A model generated the notes under the pieces. That model saw only the letters and a list, made by a program, of their open reading frames with translations, did not search any database and was not told the origin of the DNA. A DNA stretch of 22,028 bases, from the NCBI GenBank assembly GCA_001586965.3, contig LUCW03000586.1, positions 1 through 22,028 of the forward strand, written 5' to 3'. The DNA is from Sphaeroforma sirkka (Eukaryota > Opisthokonta > Ichthyosporea > Ichthyophonida). Below, in pieces: positions 1 to 10,590 of the stretch. Within the stretch, counting starts at the first letter, position 1. Every line of letters begins with the position of its first letter. Made by a program: the position numbers and the translations under genes.

Positions 1-617
1 ATCTATACCGTTTGAAATATTTCTAGTCAGTATTCTTGGCCAACGGCAGGGAGGAACTAAAGCTGATATTCTATCTTCTTGTCATTACCTATACCAAGTT
101 TGAAATGTTTTCAGTCCTATTCTTGGACAACAACGGCAGGGAGGAAATGTGCTTTGGGCTATTCTTGTTCATTACCTACACCGTTTGAAATATTTTCAGT
201 CTTATTCTTTGGACAACGGTGCAGGAGGAACTGTAACTTTGGGCTATTCTTGTTCGTACCTATACTACCGTTTGAAATATTTCTAGTCCTATTCTTGGCC
301 AACGCAGGAGGAAGAACTGTGCTTTGGGCTATACTTGTTCTGTACCTATACCGTTTTGAAATATTTTTCAGTCTTATTCTTGGACAACGGCAGGAGGAAC
401 TGTGCTTTGGGCTATTCTTGTTCGTACCTATACCTTTTGAAATATTTTTTCAGTCTTATTCTTGGACAACGGCAGGAAGAACTGTGCTGAATTTATCTCT
501 TGTTCATACCTATATACCGTTTGAAATTCAGTCTTATTCTTGGCCAACGGCAGGAGGAACTGTGCTTTGGGCTATTCTTGTTCGTACCTATACCGTTTGA
601 AATATTTCTTCAAGTCT
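1..617 (+). repeat. Disordered left part of the array
   Basis: The seven complete units here start at 31, 118, 203, 290, 375, 457 and 535 and are 87, 85, 87, 85, 82, 78 and 83 bp long. None is the standard 80 bp. They also hold more substitutions than units further in, for example the altered stretch at 54-82, CCAAGTTTG at 94-102, CAACAACGG at 129-137 and TGAATTTATCTC at 488-499. Two of the three ATG triplets I found are here (105-107 and 147-149). In satellite arrays, units near an edge escape homogenisation and drift, so I infer that an array boundary or an internal break lies not far to the left. A local patch of poor sequence quality would be the alternative. Confidence 0.7.
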
Positions 618-2390
618 TATTCTTGGACAACGGCAGGAAGAACTGTGCTTTGGGCTATACTTGTTCGTACCTATACCGTTTGAAACATTTTCAGTCCTAT
701 TCTTGGCCAACGGCAGGAAGAACTGTGCTTTGGGCTATACTTGTTCATACCTATACCGTTTGAAATATTTTCAGTCTTATTCTTGGACAACGGCAGGAAG
801 AACTGTGCTTTGGGCTATTCTTGTTCGTACCTATACCGTTTGAAATATTTTCAGTCTTATTCTTGGACAACGGCAGGAGGAACTGTGCTTTGGGCTATTC
901 TTGTTCGTTCCTATACCGTTTGAAATATATTTCAGTCCCATTCTTGGACAACGGCAGGAAGAACTGTGCTTTGGGCTTCTTGTTCGTACCTATACCGTTT
1001 GAAATATTTTCAGTCTTATTCTTGGCCAACGGCAGAGGAACTGTGCTTTGGGCTATACTTGTTCATACCTATACCGTTTGAAATATTTCTAGTCTTATTC
1101 TTGGCCAACGGCAGGAAGAACTGTGCTTTGGGCTATACTTGTTCGTACCTATACCGTTTGAAATATTTTCAGTCTTATTCTTGGACAACGGCAGGAGGAA
1201 CTGTGCTTTGGGCTATACTTTTGTTCGTACCTATACCGTTTGAAATATTTTCAGTCTTATTCTTGGACAACGGCAGGAGGAACTGTGCTTTGGGCTATTC
1301 TTGTTCGTACCTATACCGTTTGAAATATTTTCAGTCCTATTCTTGGACAACGGCAGGAGGAACTGTGCTTTGGGCTATTCTTGTTCGTACCTATACCGTT
1401 TGAAATATTTCTAGTCTTATTCTTGGACAACGGCAGGAGGAACTGTGCTTTGGGCTATTCTTGTTCGTACCTATACCGTTTGAAATATTTTCAGTCTTAT
1501 TCTTGGACAACGGCAGGAGGAACTGTGCTTTGGGCTATTCTTGTTCGTACCTATACCGTTTGAAATATTTCTAGTCCTATTCTTGGCCAACGGCAGGAAG
1601 AACTGTGCTTTGGGCTATTCTTGTTTGTTCGTACCTATACCGTTTGAAATATTTTTTCAGTCTTATTCTTGGACAACGGCAGGAGGAACTGTGCTTTGGG
1701 CTATTCTTGTTCGTACCTATACCGTTTGAAATATTTCTAGTCTTATTCTTGGACAACGGCAGGAGGAACTGTGCTTTGGGCTATACTTGTTCGTACCTAT
1801 ACCGTTTGAAATATTTCTAGTCCTATTCTTGGCCAACGGCAGGAAGAACTGTGCTTTGGGCTATACTTTTTTCGTACCTATACCGTTTGAAATATTTTCA
1901 GTCTTATTCTTGGACAACGGCAGGAGGAACTGTGCTTTGGGCTATTCTTGTTCGTACCTATACCGTTTGAAATATTTTCAGTCTTATTCTTGGACAACGG
2001 CAGGAGGAACTGTGCTTTGGGCTATTCTTGTTCGTACCTATACCGTTTGAAATATTTCCAGTCTTATTCTTGGACAACGGCAGGAGGAACTGTGCTTTGG
2101 GCTATACTTGTTCGTTCCCTATACCGTTTGAAATATTTCAGTCTTATTCTTGGACAACGGCAGGAGGAACTGTGCTTTGGGCTGATATTCTTGTTCGTAC
2201 CTATACCGTTTGAAATATTTTCAGTCTTATTCTTGGACAACGGCAGGAGGAACTGTGCTTTGGGCTATTCTTTGTTCGTACCTATACCGTTTGAAATATT
2301 TCTAGTCCTATTCTTGGCCAACGGCAGGAAGAACTGTGCTTTGGGCTATACTTACTTGTTCGTACCTATACCGTTTGAAATATTTCTAGT

Positions 2391-2493
2391 CTTATTCTTT
2401 GGCCAACGGCAACTGGCAGGATTCTTGAACTGTGCTTTGGTCTTATTCTTGTTCAGGAGGAACTGTGCTTTATTCTTGTTGTACCTATACCGT
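2391..2493 (+). repeat. Scrambled satellite unit
   Basis: Pieces of the unit occur here in the wrong order: GGCCAACGGCAACTGGCAGG, then ATTCTTGAACTGTGCTTTGG, then TCTTATTCTTGTTCAGGAGG, then AACTGTGCTTTATTCTTG. Joins fall at or next to the TATTCTTG octamer, which occurs twice in each unit, so recombination between the two octamers is a plausible origin. Confidence 0.8.
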
Positions 2494-2700
2494 TTGAAAT
2501 ATTTTCAGTCTTATTCTTGGACAACGGCAGGAGGAACTGTGCTTTGGGCTATTCTTGTTCGTACCTATACCGTTTGAAATATTTTCAGTCTTATTCTTGG
2601 ACAACGGCAGGAGGAACTGTGCTTTGGGCTATTCTTGTTCGTACCTATACCGTTTGAAATATTTCTAGTCTTATTCTTGGACAACGGCAGGAGGAACTGT

Positions 2701-2735
2701 GCTTTGGGCTGTGCTTTGGACAACGGCAGGAGGAA
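2701..2735 (+). repeat. Shortened unit joined at a TTTGG/TTGG match
   Basis: CTTTGGGCTGTGCTTTGG passes directly into ACAACGGCAGG, skipping the second half of one unit. The join sits where CTTTGG of one part resembles TCTTGG of the next, so short-homology exchange between adjacent units is likely. Confidence 0.75.
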
Positions 2736-3510
2736 CTGTGCTTTGGGCTATTCTGTTTCGTACCTATACCGTTTGAAATATTTTCAGTCTTATTCTTGGA
2801 CAACGGCAGGAGGAACTGTGCTTTGGGCTATTCTTGTTCGTACCTATACCGTTTGAAATATTTCTAGTCCTATTCTTGGCCAACGGCAGGAAGAACTGTG
2901 CTTTGGGCTATATTCTTGTTCGTACCTATACCGTTTGAAATATTTCTCAGTCTTATTCTTGGCCAACGGCAGGAGGAACTGTGCTTTGGGCTATTCTTGT
3001 TCGTACCTATACCGTTTGAAATATTTTCAGTCTTATTCTTGGACAACGGCAGGAGGAACTGTGCTTTTGGGCTATTCTTGTTCGTACCTATACCGTTTGA
3101 AATATTTTCAGTCTTATTCTTGGACAACGGCAGGAGGAACTGTGCTTTGGGCTATTCTTGTTCGTACCTATACCGTTTGAAATATTTTCTAGTCTTATTC
3201 TTGGCCAACGGCAGGAAGAACTGTGCTTTGGGCTATTCTTGTTCGTACCTATACCGTTTGAAATATTTTCAGTCTTATTCTTGGCCAACGGCAGGAGGAA
3301 CTGTGCTTTGGGCTATTCTTGTTCGTACCTATACCGTTTGAAATATTTTCTAGTCTTATTCTTGGACAACGGCAGGAGGAACTGTGCTTTGGGCTATTCT
3401 TGTTCGTACCTATACCGTTTGAAATATTTTCAGTCTTATTCTTGGACAACGGCAGGAGGAACTGTGCTTTGGGCTATTCTTGTTCGTACCTATACCGTTT
3501 GAAATATTTT

Positions 3511-3535
3511 CAGTCTTATTCTAGGAACTGTGCTT
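3511..3535 (+). repeat. 14-bp deletion unit (66 bp)
   Basis: TATTCT is joined directly to AGGAACTG, losing 14 bp that include GGACAACGG. Surrounding units are normal A type. Confidence 0.85.
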
Positions 3536-4290
3536 TGGGCTATTCTTGTTCGTACCTATACCGTTTGAAATATTTTCAGTCTTATTCTTGGACAACGGCA
3601 GGAGGAACTGTGCTTTGGGCTATTCTTGTTCGTACCTATACCGTTTGAAATATTTTCAGTCTTATTCTTGGACAACGGCAGGAGGAACTGTGCTTTTGGG
3701 CTATTACTTGTTCGTACCTATACCGTTTGAAATATTTTAGTCTTATTCTTGGACAACGGCAGGAAGAACTGTGCTTTGGGCTATTCTTGTTCGTACCTAT
3801 ACCGTTTGAAATATTTCAGTCTTATTCTTGGCCAACGGCAGGAGGAACTGTGCTTTGGGCTATTCTTGTTCGTACCTATACCGTTTGAAATATTTTCAGT
3901 CTTATTCTTGGACAACGGCAGGAGGAACTGTGCTTTGGGCTATACTTGTTCGTACCTATATACCGTTTGAAATATTTTAGTCCTATTCTTGGCCAACGGC
4001 AGGAGGAACTGTGCTTTGGGCTATTCTTGTTCGTACCTATACCGTTTGAAATATTTTCAGTCTTATTCTTGGACAACGGCAGGAGGAACTGTGCTTTGGG
4101 CTATACTTGTTCGTACCTATACCGTTTGAAATATTTCTAGTCCTATTCTTGGCCAACGGCAGGAAGAACTGTGCTTTGGGCTATACTTGTTCATACCTAT
4201 ACCGTTTGAAATATTTTCAGTCTTATTCTTGGACAACGGCAGGAGGAACTGTGCTTTGGGCTATTCTTGTTCGTACCTATACCGTTTGAA

Positions 4291-4385
4291 ATATAGTCTT
4301 ATTCTTGGACAACGGCAGGAGGAAGTGCTTTGGGCTATTCTTGTTGGTACCTATACCGTTTGAAATATTTTCAATTCTTGGCAAC
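4291..4385 (+). repeat. Two adjacent units with several small deletions
   Basis: The first unit begins with GAAATATAGTC, lacking part of the T stretch, and reads GGAGGAAGTGC, missing CTGT-region bases. The second has a G for C giving a GGTACC (KpnI) site at 4346-4351, then TTTTCAATTCTTGGCAACGG with further losses. The clustering suggests one damaged neighbourhood rather than independent events. Confidence 0.78.
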
Positions 4386-4585
4386 GGCAGGAGGAACTGT
4401 GCTTTGGGCTATTCTTGTTCGTACCTATACCGTTTGAAATATTTTCAGTCTTATTCTTGGACAACGGCAGGAGGAACTGTGCTTTGGGCTATTCTTGTTC
4501 GTACCTATACCGTTTGAAATATTTTCAGTCTTATTCTTGGACAACGGCAGGAGGAACTGTGCTTTGGGCTATTCTTGTTCGTACC

Positions 4586-4650
4586 TATTGTTTGAAATAT
4601 TTCTTCTATTCTGCCAACGGCAGGAAGAATTGTGTTTGAAATATTTTCAG
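4586..4650 (+). repeat. Truncated and substituted unit
   Basis: TACCTATTGTTTGAAATATT lacks ACC bases, TTCTTCTATTCTGCCAACGG is altered, and GAATTGTG runs straight into TTTGAAATATT, losing about 30 bp from CTTTGGGC to ATACCG. It directly precedes the identical block at 4634-5046. Confidence 0.8.
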
Positions 4651-5046
4651 TCTTATTCTTGGACAACGGCAGGAGGAACTGTGCTTTGGGCTATTCTTGT
4701 TCGTACCTATACCGTTTGAAATATTTTCAGTCTTATTCTTGGACAACGGCAGGAGGAACTGTGCTTTGGGCTATTCTTGTTCGTACCTATACCGTTTGAA
4801 ATATTTTCAGTCTTATTCTTGGACAACGGCAGGAGGAACTGTGCTTTGGGCTATTCTTGTTCGTACCTATACCGTTTGAAATATTTTCAGTCTTATTCTT
4901 GGACAACGGCAGGAGGAACTGTGCTTTGGGCTATTCTTGTTCGTACCTATACCGTTTGAAATATTTTCAGTCTTATTCTTGGACAACGGCAGGAGGAACT
5001 GTGCTTTGGGCTATTCTTGTTCGTACCTATACCGTTTGAAATATTT
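4634..5046 (+). repeat. Homogeneous block of about five identical A-type units
   Basis: From just after the rearranged unit at 4586-4650 the sequence repeats with an exact 80-bp period and no difference that I can find, until T changes to C at 5047 where a B-type unit begins. Exact identity over five units, flanked by variable ones, suggests recent amplification by unequal exchange or slippage. Confidence 0.85.
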
Positions 5047-5133
5047 CTAGTCCTATTCTTGGCCAACGGCAGGAAGAACTGTGCTTTGGGCTATACTTGT
5101 TCGTACCTATACCGTTTGAAATATTTCTAGTCT
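5047..5133 (+). repeat. Reference B-type satellite monomer
   Basis: This copy differs from the A type at several linked places: CTAGTCC replaces TCAGTCT just before the unit, GGCCAAC replaces GGACAAC, GGAAG replaces GGAGG, and CTATACTTG replaces CTATTCTTG. It creates a TTGGCCAA palindrome with an MscI site (TGGCCA), a BfaI site (CTAG) and an extra in-frame TAG in one phase. Similar B or B-like copies occur near 290, 1570, 1818, 2305, 2865, 4137, 6547, 8755, 10436, 14085, 14690, 16691, 18137, 18229, 19010, 20034 and 21811. I infer a diverged subfamily of the same satellite rather than a separate repeat. Confidence 0.88.
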
Positions 5134-5375
5134 TATTCTTGGCCAACGGCAGGAGGAACTGTGCTTTTGGGCTATACTTGTTCGTACCTATACCGTTTGA
5201 AATATTTTCTCAGTCTTATTCTTGGACAACGGCAGGAGGAACTGTGCTTTTGGGCTATTCTTGTTCGTACCTATACCGTTTGAAATATTTTCAGTCTTAT
5301 TCTTGGCCAACGGCAGGAAGAACTGTGCTTTGGGCTATACTTGTTCGTACCTATACCGTTTGAAATATTTCTAGT

Positions 5376-5455
5376 CTTATTCTTGAACTGTGCTTTGGGC
5401 TATACTTGTTCGTACTATACCGTTTGCAGTCTTATTCTTGGACAACTGTGCAGGA
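5376..5455 (+). repeat. Unit pair with 15-bp and 9-bp deletions and a small insertion
   Basis: TATTCTTG is joined to AACTGTGC (15 bp lost), CGTACTATACC lacks one C, CCGTTTG is joined to CAGTC (9 bp of AAATATTTT lost), and GACAACTGTGCAGG has extra bases in the CGG position. Confidence 0.8.
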
Positions 5456-6280
5456 GGAACTGTGCTTTGGGCTATTCTTGTTCGTACCTATACCGTTTGA
5501 AATATTTTCAGTCTTATTCTTGGACAACGGCAGGAGGAACTGTGCTTTGGGCTATATTCTTGTTCGTACCTATACCGTTTGAAATATTTTCAGTCTTATT
5601 CTTGGACAACGGCAGGAGGAACTGTGCTTTGGGCTATTCTTGTTCGTACCTATACCGTTTGAAATATTTTCAGTCTTATTCTTGGACAACGGCAGGAGGA
5701 ACTGTGCTTTGGGCTATTCTTGTTCGTACCTATACCGTTTGAAATATTTCTCAGTCTTATTCTTGGACAACGGCAGGAGGAACTGTGCTTTGGGCTATTC
5801 TTGTTCTGTACCTATACCGTTTGAAATATTTCTAGTCTTATTCTTGGCCAACGGCAGGAGGAACTGTGCTTTGGGCTATACTTGTTCGTACCTATACCGT
5901 TTGAAATATTTTTCAGTCTTATTCTTGGACAACGGCAGGAGGAACTGTGCTTTGGGCTATTCTTGTTCGTACCTATACCGTTTGAAATATTTCCAGTCTT
6001 ATTCTTGGACAACGGCAGGAGGAACTGTGCTTTTGGGCTATTCTTGTTCGTACCTATACCGTTTGAAATATTTTCAGTCTTATTCTTGGACAACGGCAGG
6101 AGGAACTGTGCTTTGGGCTATTCTTGTTCGTACCTATACCGTTTGAAATATTTTCAGTCTTATTCTTGGACAACGGCAGGAGGAACTGTGCTTTGGGCTA
6201 TTCTTGTTCGTACCTATACCGTTTGAAATATTTCTAGTCTTATTCTTGGACAACGGCAGGAGGAACTGTGCTTTGGGCTA

Positions 6281-6295
6281 TTCTTTTGATACCGT
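6281..6295 (+). repeat. Deletion removing the GTTCGTACC segment
   Basis: ATTCTTTTGATACCG replaces the longer ATTCTTGTTCGTACCTATACCG, so the RsaI site of this unit is gone. Flanking units are A type. Confidence 0.78.
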
Positions 6296-6679
6296 TTGAA
6301 ATATTTTCAGTCTTATTCTTGGACAACGGCAGGAGGAACTGTGCTTTGGGCTATTCTTGTTCGTACCTATACCGTTTGAAATATTTTCAGTCTTATTCTT
6401 GGACAACGGCAGGAGGAACTGTGCTTTGGGCTATTCTTGTCTGTACCTATACCGTTTGAAATATTTTCAGTCTTATTCTTGGACAACGGCAGGAGGAACT
6501 GTGCTTTGGGCTATTCTTGTTCGTACCTATACCGTTTGAAATATTTCTAGTCCTATTCTTGGCCAACGGCAGGAAGGAACTGTGCTTTGGGCTATACTTG
6601 TTCGTACCTATACCGTTTGAAATATTTCTAGTCTTATTCTTGGACAACGGCAGGAGGAACTGTGCTTTGGGCTATACTC

Positions 6680-7017
6680 TTGTTCGTACCTATACCGTTT
6701 GAAATATTTTCAGTCTTATTCTTGGACAACGGCAGGAGGAACTGTGCTTTGGGCTATTCTTGTTCGTACCTATACCGTTTGAAATATTTTCAGTCTTATT
6801 CTTGGACAACGGCAGGAGGAACTGTGCTTTGGGCTATTCTTGTTCGTACCTATACCGTTTGAAATATTTTCAGTCTTATTCTTGGACAACGGCAGGAGGA
6901 ACTGTGCTTTGGGCTATTCTTGTTCGTACCTATACCGTTTGAAATATTTTCAGTCTTATTCTTGGACAACGGCAGGAGGAACTGTGCTTTGGGCTATTCT
7001 TGTTCGTACCTATACCT
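6680..7017 (+). repeat. Homogeneous block of about four identical A-type units
   Basis: An exact 80-bp period runs from after the CTATACTC variant at 6673-6680 to a 14-bp deletion at 7017. The deletion removes the segment between TATACC and TCAGTC, and A-type units resume directly afterwards. Confidence 0.82.
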
Positions 7018-7022
7018 CAGTC
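7011..7022 (+). repeat. 14-bp deletion removing the GTTTGAAATATT box
   Basis: TATACC joins TCAGTC, losing the only + strand stop codon of the unit and its SspI site. It lies between runs of otherwise identical A-type units, so it arose after that block expanded or was inserted by exchange. Confidence 0.85.
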
Positions 7023-7556
7023 TTATTCTTGGACAACGGCAGGAGGAACTGTGCTTTGGGCTATTCTTGTTCGTACCTATACCGTTTGAAATATTTTCAG
7101 TCTTATTCTTGGACAACGGCAGGAGGAACTGTGCTTTGGGCTATTCTTGTTCGTACCTATACCGTTTGAAATATTTTCAGTCTTATTCTTGGACAACGGC
7201 AGGAGGAACTGTGCTTTGGGCTATACTTGTTCGTACCTATACCGTTTGAAATATTTCTAGTCTTATTCTTGGCCAACGGCAGGAGGAACTGTGCTTTGGG
7301 CTATTCTTGTTCGTACCTATACCGTTTGAAATATTTCTAGTCTTATTCTTGGCCAACGGCAGGAGGAACTGTGCTTTGGGCTATTCTTGTTCGTACCTAT
7401 ACCGTTTGAAATATTTCCAGTCTTATTCTTGGACAACGGCAGGAGGAACTGTGCTTTGGGCTATTCTTGTTCGTACCTATACCGTTTGAAATATTTTCAG
7501 TCTTATTCTTGGACAACGGCAGGAGGAACTGTGCTTTGGGCTATTCTTGTTCGTAC

Positions 7557-8057
7557 ACTATACCGTTTGAAATATTTTCAGTCTTATTCTTGGACAACGG
7601 CAGGAGGAACTGTGCTTTGGGCTATTCTTGTTCGTACCTATACCGTTTGAAATATTTTCAGTCTTATTCTTGGACAACGGCAGGAGGAACTGTGCTTTGG
7701 GCTATTCTTGTTCGTACCTATACCGTTTGAAATATTTTCAGTCTTATTCTTGGACAACGGCAGGAGGAACTGTGCTTTGGGCTATTCTTGTTCGTACCTA
7801 TACCGTTTGAAATATTTTCAGTCTTATTCTTGGACAACGGCAGGAGGAACTGTGCTTTGGGCTATTCTTGTTCGTACCTATACCGTTTGAAATATTTTCA
7901 GTCTTATTCTTGGACAACGGCAGGAGGAACTGTGCTTTGGGCTATTCTTGTTCGTACCTATACCGTTTGAAATATTTTCAGTCTTATTCTTGGACAACGG
8001 CAGGAGGAACTGTGCTTTGGGCTATTCTTGTTCGTACCTATACCGTTTGAAATATTT
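7557..8057 (+). repeat. Longest homogeneous block, about six identical A-type units
   Basis: After a CGTACACTATACC variant near 7553-7563 the 80-bp unit repeats with exact identity to 8057, where TTTTCAG gives way to TTTCTAGTCC followed by a deletion-bearing unit. This is the longest perfect run I found and the best place to take the reference sequence. Confidence 0.88.
7585..7664 (+). repeat. Reference A-type satellite monomer
   Basis: This is one copy of the dominant 80-bp unit, inside a run of identical copies. Counting from TATTCTTGG as position 1: GGAC at 8-11, AGGAGG at 18-23, CTTTGGGC at 31-38, TATTCTTG at 39-46 (a second copy of the octamer at 1-8), TTCGTACC at 47-54, TATACCGTTTGAAATAT at 55-71 and TTTTCAGTCT at 71-80. 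The unit carries one SspI site (AATATT, 67-72) and one RsaI site (GTAC, 50-53), so either enzyme should give an 80-bp ladder. Its only + strand stop codon is TGA at 64-66. The start chosen for the unit is arbitrary because the repeat is circularly permutable. Confidence 0.95.
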
Positions 8058-8095
8058 CTAGTCCTTATTCTTGCTTTGGGGCCATACCGTTTGAA
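8050..8095 (+). repeat. Heavily truncated unit
   Basis: TTTCTAGTCCTTATTCTTG jumps to CTTTGGGG and then to CCATACCGTTTG, so most of the unit is missing. The first jump starts immediately after TATTCTTG, the same breakpoint class as at 2391-2493 and 5376-5455. Confidence 0.8.
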
Positions 8096-8451
8096 ATATT
8101 TTCAGTCTTATTCTTGGCCAACGGCAGGAGGAACTGTGCTTTGGGCTATACTTGTTCGTATTACCTATACCGTTTGAAATATTTTCTAGTTATTCTTGGA
8201 CAACGGCAGGAAGAACTGTGCTTTGGGCTATTCTTGTTTACCTATACCGTTTGAAATATTTTCTAGTCTTATTCTTGGACAACGGCAGGAGGAACTGTGC
8301 TTTGGGCTATTCTTGTTCGTACCTATACCGTTTGAAATATTTTCAGTCTTATTCTTGGACAACGGCAGGAGGAACTGTGCTTTGGGCTATTCTTGTTCGT
8401 ACCTATACCGTTTGAAATATTTTCAGTCTTATTCTTGGACAACGGCAGGAG

Positions 8452-8485
8452 GAACAGGAAGGAACTATTCTTGCTTTGCTATTCT
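8452..8485 (+). repeat. Unit with internal duplication
   Basis: GGAGGAACAGGAAGGAAC duplicates the purine-rich segment, then ATTCTTGCTTTGC and ATTCTTG follow, doubling the octamer core. This looks like local slippage within one unit. Confidence 0.75.
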
Positions 8486-8750
8486 TGTTCGTACCTATAC
8501 CGTTTGAAATATTTTCAGTCTTATTCTTGGACAACGGCAGGAGGAACTGTGCTTTGGGCTATTCTTGTTCGTACCTATACCGTTTGAAATATTTTCAGTC
8601 TTATTCTTGGACAACGGCAGGAGGAACTGTGCTTTGGGCTATTCTTGTTCGTACCTATACCGTTTGAAATATTTTCAGTCTTATTCTTGGACAACGGCAG
8701 GAGGAACTGTGCTTTGGGCTATTCTTGTTCGTACCTATACCGTTTGAAAT

Positions 8751-8910
8751 ATTTCTAGTCTTATTCTTGGCCAACGGCAGGAAGAACTGTGCTTTGGGCT
8801 ATACTTGTTCGTACCTATACCGTTTGAAATATTTCTAGTCTTATTCTTGGCCAACGGCAGGAGGAACTGTGCTTTGGGCTATTCTTGTTCGTACCTATAC
8901 CGTTTGAAAT
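8751..8910 (+). repeat. B-type plus intermediate unit pair (module copy 1)
   Basis: A CTAG-GGCC-GAAG-ATACTTG unit is followed directly by a CTAG-GGCC-GAGG-TTCTTG unit and then by A-type units. The same two-unit order recurs at 10431 and 14684, and in modified form at 5047. Repeated order of variants is what a higher-order repeat would leave, but the flanking units match only partly. Confidence 0.6.
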
Positions 8911-10430
8911 ATTTTTCAGTCTTATTCTTGGACAACGGCAGGAGGAACTGTGCTTTGGGCTATACTTGTTCGTACCTATACCGTTTGAAAATATTTCTAG
9001 TCTTATTCTTGGCCAACGGCAGGAAGAACTGTGCTTTGGGCTATTCTTTTTCATACCTATACCGTTTGAAATATTTCTAGTCTTATTCTTGGCCAACGGC
9101 AGGAGGAACTGTGCTTTGGGCTATTCTTGTTCGTACCTATACCGTTTGAAATATTTTCTAGTCTTATTCTTGGACAACGGCAGGAGGAACTGTGCTTTGG
9201 GCTATTCTTGTTCATTACCTATACCGTTTGAAATATTTTCAGTCTTATTCTTGGACAACGGCAGGAGGAACTGTGCTTTGGGCTATTCTTGTTCGTACCT
9301 ATACCGTTTGAAATATTTTCAGTCTTATTCTTGGACAACGGCAGGAGGAACTGTGCTTTGGGCTATTCTTGTTCGTACCTATACCGTTTGAAATATTTTC
9401 AGTCTTATTCTTGGACAACGGCAGGAGGAACTGTGCTTTGGGCTATTCTTGTTCATTACCTATACCGTTTGAAATATTTTCAGTCTTATTCTTGGACAAC
9501 GGCAGGAGGAACTGTGCTTTGGGCTATTCTTGTTCGTACCTATACCGTTTGAAATATTTCTAGTCCTTATTCTTGGCCAACGGCAGGAGGAACTGTGCTT
9601 TGGGCTATACTTGTTCGTACCTATACCGTTTGAAATATTTTCAGTCTTATTCTTGGACAACGGCAGGAGGAACTGTGCTTTTGGGCTATTCTTGTTCGTA
9701 CCTATACCGTTTGAAATATTTTCAGTCTTATTCTTGGACAACGGCAGGAGGAACTGTGCTTTGGGCTATTCTTGTTCGTACCTATACCGTTTGAAATATT
9801 TCTAGTCTTATTCTTGGACAACGGCAGGAGGAACTGTGCTTTGGGCTATTCTTGTTCATTACCTATACCGTTTGAAATATTTCAGTCCTATTCTTGGCAA
9901 CGGCAGGAGGAACTGTGCTTTGGGCTATTCTTGTTCGTACCTATACCGTTTGAAATATTTTCAGTCTTATTCTTGGACAACGGCAGGAGGAACTGTGCTT
10001 TGGGCTATTCTTGTTCGTACCTATACCGTTTGAAATATTTTCAGTCTTATTCTTGGACAACGGCAGGAGGAACTGTGCTTTGGGCTATTCTTGTTCTATA
10101 TACCGTTTGAAATATTTTCAGTCTTATTCTTGGACAACGGCAGGAGGAACTGTGCTTTGGGCTACTTGTTCGTACCTATACCGTTTGAAATATTTTCAGT
10201 CTTATTCTTGGCCAACGGCAGGAGGAACTGTGCTTTGGGCTATTCTTGTTCGTACCTATACCGTTTGAAATATTTCCAGTCTTATTCTTGGACAACGGCA
10301 GGAGGAACTGTGCTTTGGGCTATTCTTGTTCGTACCTATACCGTTTGAAATATTTTCAGTCTTATTCTTGGACAACGGCAGGAGGAACTGTGCTTTGGGC
10401 TATTCTTGTTCGTACCTATACCGTTTGAAA

Positions 10431-10590
10431 TATTTCTAGTCCTATTCTTGGCCAACGGCAGGAAGAACTGTGCTTTTGGGCTATACTTGTTCGTACCTAT
10501 ACCGTTTGAAATATTTCTAGTCTTATTCTTGGCCAACGGCAGGAGGAACTGTGCTTTGGGCTATTCTTGTTCGTACCTATACCGTTTGAA
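10431..10590 (+). repeat. B-type plus intermediate unit pair (module copy 2)
   Basis: This has the same variant order as 8751-8910, about 1,681 bp downstream of it, close to 21 units. It differs by TCC instead of TCT and by an extra T in CTTTTGGG. An A-type unit with ATACTTG and then a TTTTTCAG unit follow, both also seen shortly after copy 1, although there the TTTTTCAG precedes. Confidence 0.6.

Noticed and set aside
7620-7640. RNA polymerase III promoter (tRNA-like A and B boxes) making the unit a SINE-derived repeat
   Set aside because: GTTCGTACC only loosely resembles a B box (GTTCGANNCC), being one base short with T for A, and no A box lies at suitable spacing.
7631-7655. CENP-B box
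   Set aside because: TTCGTACCTATACCG has TTCG and a later CCG, but the required A is misplaced by one base and CGGG is absent, so it does not fit the established 17-bp motif.
7585-7744. Hammerhead ribozyme, found in some satellites
   Set aside because: Neither strand has the CTGANGA core. The nearest, CTGAAAA on the minus strand, fails at a required position.
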